Part shown: in pieces, positions 43,544 through 52,772 of the stretch
Position numbering within the stretch: position 1 is the stretch's first letter
Layout: every line of letters begins with the position of its first letter
From: Pseudomonas sp. P8_241
Lineage (GTDB): Bacteria > Pseudomonadota > Gammaproteobacteria > Pseudomonadales > Pseudomonadaceae
Reading direction: 5' to 3'
NCBI RefSeq assembly: GCF_034008315.1
Contig: NZ_CP125377.1
Coordinates: 3,050,001 to 3,114,000, forward strand
Length of the DNA stretch: 64,000 nucleotides
Notes under the pieces: generated by a model
The model's database searches: none
The model's input: the letters and a program-made list of their open reading frames with translations, nothing else
Told to the model about the DNA's origin: nothing
Made by a program: the position numbers and the translations under genes

Positions 43544-44479
43544 GCACGCCCGAGGCAGGCACCACAAAAACGGCTGTTGTCGCGCAACGATTATTTGGCG
43601 CCGCTGCCCATCCCTACGGGAGAAAAGCCGTGTGATGTGCTCAACATCATTTGGCGCAAGAATGAGGTGTTTTTGGATGTCGGCAACTACAGCATTGGTT
43701 CGGCGGTAATGGTGCTATGGCCGATGGTGATGTTGTTTTTAGCCATGTCTTTTTTTACTCGAAATCTCAATTCTGACTTCAGTCAAGAGATTTTGATATT
43801 GGGCGCAGTTATTATGGCCATTCCTATCTGTTTGGTAATCCAAGGCCTCTTCCGCGAAGTCCCCTTACCCATACGCTTCAACTGCCAACGCCGCGAAGTC
43901 TGCGTCCCACGCGATAACGGCGAATACTGGCTCGTCCCCTGGGAAAGCGTGACCGCCGCCGCCACTCAGCACTCTTCCGTCAGCCAGGCTGGCCGCAACA
44001 CGATGGGCTTGCTGGTCATCGGCTTCGAGAATCCCGATCCCCACGCCGAGGAAGACAACAAGCACTTTTCGCTGGGCTTCCACTGCGGCGGCGGCACCAC
44101 GGCGATGGCGTTGTGGGAGTGCATGCGCAGCTACATGGAGATCGGGCCGGCAGCAGCGCCGGAGGCGGCTGCGCTCAACTCGGGAGCGAACCTGCGCTAC
44201 TACATCGATTACATGAGCGACAAGGCCAAAGAGCGCGGTTGGATTTTGACGCTGTTGTGGGAGGGCGTGTTCGGCGTATTCATCTTCAATGCTCCTCTCG
44301 CCACCTATCTGCAAAGGAAAAAGCTGTACCCACCGCCTGACCTGCTCTATCCCGACATCATCGAATGGTCCAAACCACTCCCCCCGGAACAATGGGCCAA
44401 ACCCTCCCCGAAACTCGAAGCCGCCATCGCCAAACGCGAGGCTGAGCTCGCTACCCAGCAAGAGCGAGAGCCGGCTTGA
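43540..44479 (+). pseudogene. DUF6708-type membrane protein 6, frame shifted in a poly-A tract
   Basis: From the usual ATG (43540) the frame fails after MSTPEAGTTKTAVVAQRLFG, because the A7 tract of copies 1, 3, 4 and 5 is A5 here. Restoring two A gives 313 residues. A TTG at 43577 would still allow a protein lacking the first 13 residues (SRNDYLAPLPIPTGEKP…), which keeps all membrane helices, so function may survive. Segment A is close to copy 5 in part (VMVLWPMVMLFLAMSFFTRN) and segment B equals copy 3. Confidence 0.65.
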
Positions 44480-44491
44480 CGACGAATCCTC

Positions 44492-44569
44492 AAGGCCGCT
44501 CGTTCTGCGGCGCGCATCAGTGGATTCCGCTCAGGGCAGGCCAAGGCTTGGCTCTGAGCGGCCTTTTTA
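44492..44569 (+). terminator. Terminator closing the effector/immunity array
   Basis: AAGGCCGCTC (44492-44501) pairs perfectly with GAGCGGCCTT (44556-44565) and T residues follow. An inner hairpin GCCAA/TTGGC lies at 44540-44552. Confidence 0.75.
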
Positions 44570-44682
44570 ATACGTTGCCGAGTGTGTGCACATGACGCTG
44601 AGGCGTGAGGGGCTATCGGGTGCCGCCTTGTGGCGGCAAGTGGGTCGAGTGATATGCTGTCGGCCTGCCGAGGAGATTGAAA

Positions 44683-46041
44683 ATGGCCTACGATTTTGAC
44701 CTTTATGTGATTGGTGCCGGTTCCGGCGGTGTGCGGGCGGCGCGGTTTGCGGCCGGGTTTGGCGCGAAAGTGGCGGTGGCCGAGAGCCGTTATTTGGGCG
44801 GGACCTGTGTGAACGTCGGCTGTGTGCCGAAGAAGCTGCTGGTGTATGGCGCGCATTTCGCCGAAGACTTCGAGCAGGCGTCTGGTTTTGGCTGGACGCT
44901 GGATGAAACGCAGTTCGATTGGGCGACGCTTATCGCCAACAAGGACCGCGAGATCAATCGCCTGAACGGCATTTATCGCAATCTGCTGGTCAATAGCGGT
45001 GTGTTGTTGCATGAGGGACACGCGAAAATCATCGATCCGCATCAAGTCGAGGTGAATGGCGAGCGTTTTACCGCTAAAAATATCCTGATCGCCACGGGCG
45101 GCTGGCCGCAGATCCCGGAGATTCCGGGGCATGAACACGCGATCAGTTCCAATCAGGCGTTCTTCCTCAAGGAGCTGCCAAAGCGAGTTCTTGTGGTTGG
45201 CGGTGGTTACATCGCTGTCGAGTTTGCCGGGATTTTCCATGGCTTGGGCGCGCAGACCACGCTGTTGTATCGTGGTGAGTTGTTCCTGCGCGGTTTCGAC
45301 GGTTCCGTACGCAAGCATTTGCAGGAAGAGCTGACCAAGCGTGGAATGGACCTGCAATTCAACGCGGACATCGAGCGCATCGACAAGCAGGTCGATGGCA
45401 GCCTGAAAGTTACGCTCAAGGATGGACGTCAATTGGAAGCCGATTGTGTGTTCTATGCGACCGGTCGGCGTCCGATGCTCGACAACCTTGGCTTGGAAAA
45501 CACCAGGGTCAAACTCGACAAGAAGGGCTTTGTTGAGGTCGATGATTTGTATCAGACCGCCGAGCCGTCGATCCTGGCCTTGGGCGATGTCATCGGTCGT
45601 GTGCAGCTGACACCGGTGGCGCTGGCTGAAGGCATGGCCGTTGCGCGCCGCCTGTTCAAGCCTGAGCAATATCGTCCGGTGGATTACAAGATGATCCCGA
45701 CGGCGGTGTTCAGCTTGCCGAATATCGGCACCGTCGGTTTGACCGAAGAGGAGGCTCGCGAAGCTGGCCATGAGGTGCAGACTTTCGAGAGCCGCTTCCG
45801 CCCGATGAAGCTGACCTTGACCGAATGTCAGGAGCGCACCTTGATGAAACTGGTGGTGGATGCCAAAACCGACAAGGTGCTGGGTTGCCACATGGTCGGC
45901 CCGGAGGCCGGGGAGATCGTTCAGGGCCTGGCGATTGCCTTGAAGGCGGGCGCGACCAAGCGCGACTTCGACGAAACCATCGGCGTGCACCCGACGGCCG
46001 CCGAAGAGTTCGTCACCATGCGTACGCCGGTCACCGGTTAA
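44683..46041 (+). CDS. gor: Glutathione-disulfide reductase
   Basis: 452 residues from the ATG at 44683 (GAGGAG upstream). FAD motif [16 protein letters not shown], redox-active disulfide [18 protein letters not shown] motif [20 protein letters not shown], and the catalytic HPTAAEE at the C-terminus. It reduces glutathione disulfide with NADPH. Its stop overlaps the stop of the convergent KfrA-like gene. Confidence 0.97.
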   Translation: MAYDFDLYVIGAGSGGVRAARFAAGFGAKVAVAESRYLGGTCVNVGCVPKKLLVYGAHFAEDFEQASGFGWTLDETQFDWATLIANKDREINRLNGIYRNLLVNSGVLLHEGHAKIIDPHQVEVNGERFTAKNILIATGGWPQIPEIPGHEHAISSNQAFFLKELPKRVLVVGGGYIAVEFAGIFHGLGAQTTLLYRGELFLRGFDGSVRKHLQEELTKRGMDLQFNADIERIDKQVDGSLKVTLKDGRQLEADCVFYATGRRPMLDNLGLENTRVKLDKKGFVEVDDLYQTAEPSILALGDVIGRVQLTPVALAEGMAVARRLFKPEQYRPVDYKMIPTAVFSLPNIGTVGLTEEEAREAGHEVQTFESRFRPMKLTLTECQERTLMKLVVDAKTDKVLGCHMVGPEAGEIVQGLAIALKAGATKRDFDETIGVHPTAAEEFVTMRTPVTG

Positions 46042-47048
46042 TCGTCTTTGGCTGAGTCTGGCGCCGTCGTAACGACGGCCGCCAGACGCACGCTTTCCTC
46101 CAGGTCTGCCTGGGCTTTGGTCAATTCCAATTCCAATGATTTGTTGATCTGCGACTGCTCATCGACATTCTGTTTGAGCGCCTGACTTTCCAGCAGGGCG
46201 ATGCGCAAGCGTTCCTGGAGGAGGGTGCGCTCGCTGTCTACGCGGGTTGTCTGCTCCAGCAGTTGATCCTGACGGGTATTGCTTTGCTTGAGCTGCTCCT
46301 GCATCAGGCTCAGCTCCCGCAGCGTGCCGCGGTTCTCAGTCAGCAAGCGCTCGTTGTCTCGGTGCAGCTGGGTGATTTCGTCCTGACGGACAAGCGCGCT
46401 CTGCTGCGCCTGACGCAATTCCACCTGAAGTTGTTGCACCTGGCCTTCGTGGCGACTCAGTTCTTGCTCGCGCTGTTCCTTCACCGCGTTGCGATAGTGC
46501 TCCAGCGCCTCGCGAGCGTGCAGGTGCTTCTCTTCAAGGGAGCGGATCTGCTCGTCCTTGTCTTGCAGGCGCAATTCGAAATCGGTCAGCGCCTGGTTCA
46601 GGCCGGCGTTGCGCGATTGCTCCGCTTGCAGCATGGCACGGGTTTCTTGCAGGGCCTCGGAGTCCTGGGTCAGCGCCAGGCTTTGAAATTCGTATTGCTG
46701 CTGCAATTCGGTGTTGTTGTCTTGCGCCTCGGTCAGCTGAATCTCCAGCGCTTTGCGTTGCTGCTCGAACTGTTCGCGGGCCTGGTCGACAGGCTCTTGC
46801 GCCTGCTGCTTGAGCCGTTGCGCCAGTCGCGCGACCAGCGCCAACAGTTCATCGTCAATCGGTTCCGACGTTTCTTCAGTGTTTTCGACCCGGTCGTCCA
46901 GCTCTTTGAGGTAGCGATGGATCGTGGTTTTCGAGCCCGTGTTGCCCATCTCGATTCGCACAGCATCAATGCTGGGGTTTTCCCCTCGAGCAAGGATCGC
47001 CAACCGGGCAGCCTGCACTACCACTTTATTTACGCCGCCACGAGCCAT
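46038..47048 (-). CDS. KfrA-like DNA-binding coiled-coil protein
   Basis: 336 residues. The N-terminal KfrA domain (about 1-75: [47 protein letters not shown]) contains a helix-turn-helix. A long coiled coil fills about 80-315, with heptad-rich [20 protein letters not shown] and similar stretches. KfrA is known from plasmids as an autorepressor and partition accessory; chromosomal forms occur in Pseudomonas. Here it is divergent from a tyrosine recombinase gene 285 bases away, which may be functionally linked. Confidence 0.88.
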   Translation of the reverse strand: MARGGVNKVVVQAARLAILARGENPSIDAVRIEMGNTGSKTTIHRYLKELDDRVENTEETSEPIDDELLALVARLAQRLKQQAQEPVDQAREQFEQQRKALEIQLTEAQDNNTELQQQYEFQSLALTQDSEALQETRAMLQAEQSRNAGLNQALTDFELRLQDKDEQIRSLEEKHLHAREALEHYRNAVKEQREQELSRHEGQVQQLQVELRQAQQSALVRQDEITQLHRDNERLLTENRGTLRELSLMQEQLKQSNTRQDQLLEQTTRVDSERTLLQERLRIALLESQALKQNVDEQSQINKSLELELTKAQADLEESVRLAAVVTTAPDSAKDD

Positions 47049-47216
47049 GAGATCTCCTACGATTTATTGCTGTGGTACATACCACTACATTACACATTGT
47101 ACCATTCATAATAAAAAGTTAAATGCTGAATGTTATTAACACGGGATATACTGGTATTACCCCGTATGAAGGCTGGTTTTCAGCATCAGTGGCGCAATTT
47201 CGGTACACAAAACCCC

Positions 47217-47316
47217 TGTAGGAGCGAGCGCGCTTGCGAAAAACCAGAGAGCTCCGCACAGCCAGGCAGCGAGCGTCATCGTTAACATCCCTCGCGAGCA
47301 TGCTCGCTCCTGCAGG
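47217..47316. repeat. REP doublet (BIME-like)
   Basis: TGTAGGAGCGAGCGCGCTTG and, inverted 50 bases on, GAGCATGCTCGCTCCTGCA. Typical Pseudomonas REP pair between the divergent KfrA-like and recombinase genes. Confidence 0.75.
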
Positions 47317-47333
47317 TGGTGAAGGTGATTTGA

Positions 47334-48269
47334 ATGAGTGATATCGAGCGTTACCTGCAAGCCGCGACACGCGACAACACCCGGCGCAGCTATCGGGCGG
47401 CCATCGAGCACTTCGAGGTGGTGTGGGGCGGTTTTTTGCCGGCGACAAGCGATAGCGTGGCGCGTTATCTGGTTGCCCACGCCGGGGTGTTGTCGATCAA
47501 CACCTTGAAGCTGCGCTTGTCGGCGTTGGCGCAGTGGCACAACAGCCAGGGCTTTGCCGATCCAACCAAAGCGCCGGTGGTACGCAAGGTGTTTAAAGGC
47601 ATACGGGCGCTGCACCCGGCCCAGGAGAAACAGGCCGAGCCTTTGCAGCTTCGCCATCTGGAACAAGTGGTGACATGGCTGGCGCAGGAAGCGCAAACAG
47701 CGAAAGCCAAAAATGACCGTCCTGCTCTGTTGCGCGCCAAACGGGATACAGCATTGATCCTGCTGGGTTTCTGGCGCGGCTTTCGCAGTGATGAGTTGTG
47801 TCGGCTCCAAATTGAACACGTGCAGGCCAGCGCCGCCGCCGGTATCACGCTGTATCTGCCGCGTAGCAAGAGTGATCGCGACAATCTCGGCAAAACCTAC
47901 CAAACCCCGGCATTGCAGCGATTGTGCCTGGTGCAGGCCTATATCGACTGGATCACTGAAGCGGCGCTGGTGCGCGGGCCGGTTTTCCGCGGCGTCGACC
48001 GTTGGGGGCATTTAGCTGAAGAAGGTTTGCACGCCAACAGCGTGATTCCATTGTTGCGTCAGGCGTTGGAGCGCGCGGGTATCTGCGCCCAGCATTACAC
48101 CAGCCACTCGCTGCGCCGTGGTTTCGCCACGTGGGCGCATCAAAGTGGATGGGACTTGAAGTCGTTGATGAGCTACGTGGGCTGGAAGGACATGAAGTCC
48201 GCGATGCGCTACATCGAGACCAGCCCGTTTCTGGGCATGACGCGCCTGGAAACACCAATCGCACTGTAA
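47334..48269 (+). CDS. Tyrosine-type site-specific recombinase
   Basis: 311 residues; GAAGG 8 bases before the ATG. N-terminal SAM-like core-binding domain (about 1-100: SDIERYLQAATRDNTRRSYR AAIEHFEVVW). Catalytic residues: arginine in FWRGFRSDELCRLQ, HxxR in SHSLRRGFATWA, and tyrosine in SAMRYIETSPF; the usual second histidine/tryptophan position is W in YVGWKD. It is not XerC or XerD by sequence, and no att site or phage gene is near. With the KfrA-like gene it forms a recurrent Pseudomonas pair whose role I cannot state. Confidence 0.88.
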   Translation: MSDIERYLQAATRDNTRRSYRAAIEHFEVVWGGFLPATSDSVARYLVAHAGVLSINTLKLRLSALAQWHNSQGFADPTKAPVVRKVFKGIRALHPAQEKQAEPLQLRHLEQVVTWLAQEAQTAKAKNDRPALLRAKRDTALILLGFWRGFRSDELCRLQIEHVQASAAAGITLYLPRSKSDRDNLGKTYQTPALQRLCLVQAYIDWITEAALVRGPVFRGVDRWGHLAEEGLHANSVIPLLRQALERAGICAQHYTSHSLRRGFATWAHQSGWDLKSLMSYVGWKDMKSAMRYIETSPFLGMTRLETPIAL

Positions 48270-48406
48270 ATTCAGTTTTCTTCTATTAATTCCGGTGGCT
48301 AATAGCCAAAGCCAATCAGCAGCATCAGATTTGCCAATGAGCTATCGAGCGATTGGATAGGTAAAGTTCTTTCCATCAACTTCTTAACCCTGACGGAGAG
48401 TCAACG

Positions 48407-48970
48407 ATGCCTATCATCAACAGCCAAGTTAAACCTTTCAAAGCTGACGCCTTCAAAAACGGCGACTTCGTAAAAGTCTCGGACGCTGACCTGAAAGGCA
48501 AGTGGTCGGTGGTGTTCTTCTACCCAGCCGACTTCACCTTCGTTTGCCCAACCGAGCTCGAAGACCTGGCTGACAACTACGACGCATTCCAGAAGCTGGG
48601 CGTCGAGATCTACAGCGTTTCCACTGACACCCACTTTGCCCACGCTGCCTGGCACAACACTTCGCCAGCCATCGGCAAGATCCAGTACACCATGATCGGC
48701 GACCCGACCCACGCCATCTCCCGCAACTTCGACGTACTGATCGAAGAAGCTGGCCTGGCTGACCGCGGCACCTTCGTGATCAACCCTGAAGGCCAGATCA
48801 AGATCGTTGAACTGAACGATGGCGGTGTAGGCCGTGACGCTTCCGAGCTGCTGCGCAAAATCAAGGCTGCCCAGTACGTCGCTGCCCACCCAGGCCAGGT
48901 TTGCCCGGCCAAGTGGAAAGAAGGCGAGGCCACTCTGGCTCCGTCCCTGGACCTGGTCGGCAAGATCTAA
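48407..48970 (+). CDS. ahpC: Alkyl hydroperoxide reductase, peroxiredoxin subunit
   Basis: 187 residues, the exact AhpC length. Peroxidatic cysteine in [18 protein letters not shown] and resolving cysteine in [14 protein letters not shown] near residue 166. It reduces hydrogen peroxide and organic peroxides and is recycled by AhpF, encoded next. GGAGAG before the ATG. The upstream gap (48270-48406) has an inverted CCAAT/ATTGG pair (48334-48356), but I do not see a clean OxyR site. Confidence 0.98.
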   Translation: MPIINSQVKPFKADAFKNGDFVKVSDADLKGKWSVVFFYPADFTFVCPTELEDLADNYDAFQKLGVEIYSVSTDTHFAHAAWHNTSPAIGKIQYTMIGDPTHAISRNFDVLIEEAGLADRGTFVINPEGQIKIVELNDGGVGRDASELLRKIKAAQYVAAHPGQVCPAKWKEGEATLAPSLDLVGKI

Positions 48971-49035
48971 GTCTGTGACGCGCTTCATCAGGGCGGACAT
49001 CCGCACCTTCTAAGCAAGCTGCACCGCCCAACAAA

Positions 49036-49070
49036 AACGCCCGGGCGAGATTCGCTCGGGCGTTTTTTTT
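49036..49070 (+). terminator. Terminator between ahpC and ahpF
   Basis: ACGCCCGGGCGA/TCGCTCGGGCGT stem (one G-U) followed by eight T. It would limit read-through so that AhpC exceeds AhpF. Confidence 0.9.
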
Positions 49071-49098
49071 GTCTCAAGAATTCAAGGAAATCGCCCGT

Positions 49099-50661
49099 AT
49101 GTTGGACACCAATCTTAAAGCCCAGTTGAAATCGTACCTGGAACGGGTCACCCAGCCGATCGAGATCGTTGCTTCCCTCGACGACGGTGCGAAATCCCAG
49201 GAAATGCTCGAACTCTTGAAAGACGTTGCCAGTCTTTCCACCCTGATTACCTTGCTCGACAACGGCGATGATGCGCGTAAGCCGTCGTTTTCGATCAATC
49301 GCCCGGGCGCCGATATCAGCCTGCGTTTCGCCGGCCTCCCGATGGGCCACGAATTCACTTCGTTGGTGTTGGCGCTGCTGCAAGTCGGTGGCCACCCTTC
49401 GAAAGCCAGTGCTGAAGTGATCGAACAGATTCGCTCGCTCAAAGGCGAGTTCACCTTCGAGACTTACTTTTCGCTGTCCTGCCAGAACTGCCCGGACGTG
49501 GTCCAGGCACTGAACCTGATGGCCGTGTTGAACCCGAACATCCGCCACGTTGCTATCGACGGTGCGTTGTTCCAGGCTGAAGTCGATGAGCGCCAGATCA
49601 TGGCGGTCCCGAGCATCTACCTCAACGGTGTGAACTTCGGTCAGGGCCGCATGGGCCTGGAAGAAATTCTCGCCAAGATCGACACCAGCGGCATCGAGCG
49701 TCAGGCCGAGAAGATCAGCGCCAAGGAAGCCTTTGACGTGCTGGTAGTCGGCGGTGGCCCGGCGGGTGCATCGGCCGCGATCTATGCAGCGCGTAAAGGC
49801 ATTCGCACCGGCGTCGCGGCAGAGCGTTTTGGTGGTCAGGTGCTCGACACCATGGCCATCGAAAACTTCATCTCCGTGCAGGAAACCGAAGGGCCGAAAC
49901 TGGCCGTGGCGCTGGAAGAACACGTTAAGCAGTACGACGTGGACATCATGAACCTGCAGCGCGCAGACAAATTGATCACGGGTAAAGAGGGCGAGCTGCA
50001 TGAAGTCCACTTCGCCAGTGGGGCGAAGCTCAAGGCCAGAACCGTGATCCTCGCGACCGGTGCACGGTGGCGTGAAATGAACGTCCCCGGTGAGCAACAA
50101 TACCGCAACAAGGGCGTGGCGTACTGCCCGCACTGCGACGGTCCGCTGTTCAAAGGCAAGCGAGTGGCGGTGATCGGCGGTGGCAACTCCGGCGTCGAGG
50201 CGGCTATCGACCTGGCCGGTATCGTGTCGCACGTCACGCTGCTGGAGTTCGACGTGCAGTTGCGTGCCGATGCCGTATTGCAGCGCAAGTTGCACAGCCT
50301 GCCGAACGTCACCGTGATCACCCGTGCGCAAACCACTGAAGTGACTGGCGACGGTCAGAAGGTCAACGGATTGCGCTATAAGGATCGCCAGACGGACGAA
50401 CAGCACACCGTGGAACTGGAAGGGATCTTCGTGCAAATCGGTTTGCTGCCCAATACCGATTGGCTCAAAGGCACCATCGAGCTGTCATCTCGTGGCGAGA
50501 TCATTGTCGATGCGCGTGGTGAAACGTCGGTGCCGGGCGTGTTCGCAGCAGGTGACGTGACGACTGTGCCGTACAAGCAGATCGTGATCGCGGTAGGTGA
50601 GGGTGCCAAGGCTTCGCTCAGCGCATTTGATCATCTGATCCGGACTTCGGCCCCGGCATAA
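49099..50661 (+). CDS. ahpF: Alkyl hydroperoxide reductase, flavoprotein subunit
   Basis: 520 residues from the ATG at 49099 ([20 protein letters not shown]). N-terminal double thioredoxin-like domain with CxxC in [17 protein letters not shown] domain motif [20 protein letters not shown], second redox pair [13 protein letters not shown] motif [19 protein letters not shown]. It passes electrons from NADH to AhpC. Read-through of the terminator or a promoter within it must supply transcription; AAGGAA precedes the start. Confidence 0.97.
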   Translation: MLDTNLKAQLKSYLERVTQPIEIVASLDDGAKSQEMLELLKDVASLSTLITLLDNGDDARKPSFSINRPGADISLRFAGLPMGHEFTSLVLALLQVGGHPSKASAEVIEQIRSLKGEFTFETYFSLSCQNCPDVVQALNLMAVLNPNIRHVAIDGALFQAEVDERQIMAVPSIYLNGVNFGQGRMGLEEILAKIDTSGIERQAEKISAKEAFDVLVVGGGPAGASAAIYAARKGIRTGVAAERFGGQVLDTMAIENFISVQETEGPKLAVALEEHVKQYDVDIMNLQRADKLITGKEGELHEVHFASGAKLKARTVILATGARWREMNVPGEQQYRNKGVAYCPHCDGPLFKGKRVAVIGGGNSGVEAAIDLAGIVSHVTLLEFDVQLRADAVLQRKLHSLPNVTVITRAQTTEVTGDGQKVNGLRYKDRQTDEQHTVELEGIFVQIGLLPNTDWLKGTIELSSRGEIIVDARGETSVPGVFAAGDVTTVPYKQIVIAVGEGAKASLSAFDHLIRTSAPA

Positions 50662-50681
50662 AAGGCGGCGCTGAAAACACA

Positions 50682-50708
50682 AACCCCATGAGTGATCATG
50701 GGGTTTTT
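50682..50708 (+). terminator. Rho-independent terminator after ahpF
   Basis: AACCCCATGA/TCATGGGGTT stem with T tract. Confidence 0.85.
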
Positions 50709-50721
50709 GTGTGTGTTGAAA

Positions 50722-50817
50722 AAGATTGCAGCCTGCGGCAGCTACTACGGGAGAAAAGCATTTCAAGTCAATGCAAACCTCGTTCTTGTAGGAGCTGCCG
50801 AAGGCTGCGATCTTTTG
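50722..50817. repeat. REP doublet
   Basis: GATTGCAGCCTGCGGCAGCT and its inverted partner GTAGGAGCTGCCGAAGGCTG 40 bases on, just beyond the gloA stop. Confidence 0.8.
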
Positions 50818-50825
50818 ATTTTGAT

Positions 50826-51347
50826 TTAGAGCGGCGCTGGCTGGATGATCTCGACCCAGTAGGCATCCGGATCCTTGATGAACGCCAGGCTCTTCATGCG
50901 GCCGTCGCTCAGGCGTTTCTGGAAGTCGCAGCCCAGTGCTTCAAAACGCTCGCACGCGGCGACGATGTCCGGCACCGAGATGCAGATGTGGCCGAAACCG
51001 CGCGGATCGGTATTGCCGTTGTGGTAGGCAAAGTCCGGGTCGTTTTCGGTGCCGTGGTTGTGGGTCAGCTCCAGAATGCCCGGAATCGACTTCATCCATT
51101 CGGTACGTGCAGCGGTGTCAGCGGGAATCTGGCTTTTATCGACCAGCGCCAGAAAGTACAGGCTGAACTCGGCTTCCGGGAAGTCACGTTTTTCTACCAG
51201 GGTGAAGCCCAGGATGCGCGTATAGAAATCCAGGGATTTGGTGATGTCCTTGACCCGCAGCATGGTGTGATTGAAGACGAACTTCTGGGTGGCGGTGTCT
51301 GGTTGGGCGGTGACGCCCGGGAAGCTGTTCAATTCGTGCAGGCTCAT
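50826..51347 (-). CDS. gloA: Lactoylglutathione lyase (glyoxalase I)
   Basis: 173 residues. Metal ligands of the classical enzyme are visible: His in FNHTMLRVKDI, Glu in GILELTHNHGTEN, His in GFGHICISVPDI and Glu in AYWVEIIQP. The long form with the N-terminal extension (LHELNSFPGVTAQPDTATQK) is the zinc-type glyoxalase I found in Pseudomonas. It converts the hemithioacetal of methylglyoxal and glutathione to lactoylglutathione. GGAGGG before the ATG. Genomic neighbour gor supplies reduced glutathione, though not in the same operon. Confidence 0.95.
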   Translation of the reverse strand: MSLHELNSFPGVTAQPDTATQKFVFNHTMLRVKDITKSLDFYTRILGFTLVEKRDFPEAEFSLYFLALVDKSQIPADTAARTEWMKSIPGILELTHNHGTENDPDFAYHNGNTDPRGFGHICISVPDIVAACERFEALGCDFQKRLSDGRMKSLAFIKDPDAYWVEIIQPAPL

Positions 51348-51492
51348 GGACCCTCCGGAAAATATGTGGGCTAACGAATGGCGACAATGATACGCAAGGG
51401 CTCTGACATCGCCAAACGCAAACGCTCAGCTATTGCCTGACCGGGCGGTCCGGGCTCAGACTTTGTTGATCAATTTGTGAGTACTGAGTGCA

Positions 51493-52011
51493 ATGTTTCG
51501 ATTCGGTCATTCGTTATTCGTTCTGTTAGCTTTGCTGTCGGGCGTTAGCCTTGCGTTCGCTGAAGCCCCCGTCGTGACGTGGCCACAAGGCTGGCAGGTT
51601 GAAGCCGTTCCCGAAGTCGATGTCGGTGTGAGCCGCCAGCGAGCAGTGAAAAATGATCAGGGCGGCGCGCCGGTCATGGTGATGGAGCTGACGATGAGTC
51701 AGGTCGAAAGCAATCACCAGGTAAACCTGGAAGGTGTACTGCTGGAAATGCGCAAGTCGGTGCAGAAGGACTTTTTTGCGAGCGGTTATCAAAGTGTTTG
51801 CACACGCATCCACTCCACTACGTTGAGTCGATTGGCGGCGCTTGAGACAACCTGCACTATCACGCAGAACGGCAGGCATGTGCTTTCACAAACATTGGTC
51901 GCCGCGATGGATGCCGATAAAGCCTATGTTCTTTCTTACGCCGGACAGGCCGAGGCTTACAAGGCGAGCATGGGGGAAGTAGAGGCAGCGCGTAACAGCT
52001 TGAAACTTTAG
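51493..52011 (+). CDS. DUF4946-family secreted protein
   Basis: 172 residues with signal peptide (FVLLALLSGVSLAFA-EAPV). The mature part starts VVTWPQGWQVEAVPEV and contains QVNLEGVLLEMRKSVQKDFF and a cysteine pair (SVCTRI, LETTCTI) likely in a disulfide. It matches the DUF4946 layout as I recall it. Periplasmic, unknown role. Confidence 0.75.
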   Translation: MFRFGHSLFVLLALLSGVSLAFAEAPVVTWPQGWQVEAVPEVDVGVSRQRAVKNDQGGAPVMVMELTMSQVESNHQVNLEGVLLEMRKSVQKDFFASGYQSVCTRIHSTTLSRLAALETTCTITQNGRHVLSQTLVAAMDADKAYVLSYAGQAEAYKASMGEVEAARNSLKL

Positions 52012-52131
52012 TAATCCGGTGTGCGGTCTCGACACAAGAAAAAATTTTAGATACCCAAACGGATTAAGCACAAAGTTGATCGGCAGTTAGGTAAGCGTGC
52101 GCTACCTTTACGCGGATTTAAATGACACCAC

Positions 52132-52162
52132 AGAAAAGCCCTGCATTGGCAGGGCTTTTCTG
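52132..52162. terminator. Bidirectional terminator
   Basis: AGAAAAGCCCTGC/GCAGGGCTTTTCT, a perfect 13-base stem, between the convergent DUF4946 and mvaT genes; A and T runs inside the stem ends suit both directions. Confidence 0.8.
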
Positions 52163-52174
52163 TGGGTACAAATG

Positions 52175-52540
52175 TTAGCCGCGAAGCCAGGAGTCAACGG
52201 TGGCGGCGCCATATTGTTCCTTCCAGGCTTTCAGGCCGCGATGGTTGCCGCCCTTGGTTTCAATCAGTTCGCCAGTGTGCGGGTTCTGATAAACCTTGAC
52301 CACGCGAGCCCGGCGGGTTTTAGGTGCGGTGGCCTGTTGAAGACCGGATTTGCTCGGGTTCGGATCGAGAATGGCGATGATGTCGCGCAGGCTCTTGCCG
52401 TAAGTTTTCATCAAACCCTGGAGCTTCTCCTCGAATTCGATTTCTTTCTTGAGCCCGGCATCGTTCTTCAGGGATTCGAGCTGCTTGAGCTGTTCTTGAA
52501 GGGCCTTTTCGGCTGCACGAAATTCAGCGAGTCTGGACAA
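52175..52540 (-). CDS. MvaT-family H-NS-like nucleoid regulator
   Basis: 121 residues. The best start is TTG at 52540, giving the family N-terminus (SRLAEFRAAEKALQEQLKQL) with TTGGAG 7-8 bases upstream; no ATG fits. N-terminal coiled-coil oligomerisation domain about 1-60 (KNDAGLKKEIEFEEKLQGLM KTYGKSLRDIIAILDP). C-terminal DNA-binding domain about 75-121 with the AT-hook-like TRRARVVKVYQNPHTGELIE TKGGNHRGLKAWKEQYG. MvaT and MvaU/MvaV silence AT-rich foreign DNA in Pseudomonas; sequence looks nearer the MvaU/V branch. A related relic lies at 4771-4906. Confidence 0.9.
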   Translation of the reverse strand: MSRLAEFRAAEKALQEQLKQLESLKNDAGLKKEIEFEEKLQGLMKTYGKSLRDIIAILDPNPSKSGLQQATAPKTRRARVVKVYQNPHTGELIETKGGNHRGLKAWKEQYGAATVDSWLRG

Positions 52541-52772
52541 TATCTTTACTCCAATAGTGTGTTTGGTTGATACCAACCGCAAACAAAGCTATAAGCCAAG
52601 AGCTTTGAAGCGACTCGGTGATAATGGCTCACCTGCCAATTTAGCGCGGGCATGAAAATTGTAGTAGTTAATTGGCCAAGAGTAAATCCTGACTTTTTCT
52701 TCATGTAACTAGAGTAGTAATTTGATTCACTTTGGTGCCTGTACACGTTGTCTTGTCGGTTAAGTCCGTTAG

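Larger units (their letters stand above)
37511..44497 (+). repeat. Tandem array of six effector-end plus DUF6708 units
   Basis: Units begin near 37511, 38703, 39848, 40971, 42148 and 43318, about 1.12-1.19 kb apart. Each begins at the effector codons for SSVSLRLRYRTPLL and runs through a DUF6708 gene to 23 bases beyond its stop (…CTCAAGGCCG). After unit six that same flank continues into a terminator, showing that it is the native 3' flank and that the junction CAAGGCCG/GTTGCCCAGCAG in units 2-6 was made by duplication. Confidence 0.9.

Noticed and set aside
37511-44497. CRISPR-like periodic repeats
   Set aside because: The repeat period is over 1 kb and is made of protein-coding units; no short repeat-spacer pattern is present.
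44347-45990. 547-codon open frame on the minus strand opposite gor
   Set aside because: It is the antisense shadow of a GC-rich conserved gene; it has no domain, and gor is certain on the other strand.
48270-48406. OxyR site upstream of ahpC
   Set aside because: A CCAAT/ATTGG inverted pair and a CTAT/ATAG pair are present but the spacing does not fit the four-box OxyR pattern.
48988-50436. 482-codon minus-strand frame opposite ahpF
   Set aside because: Shadow of ahpF; composition rich in His, Gln and Val as usual for antisense of GC-rich genes.
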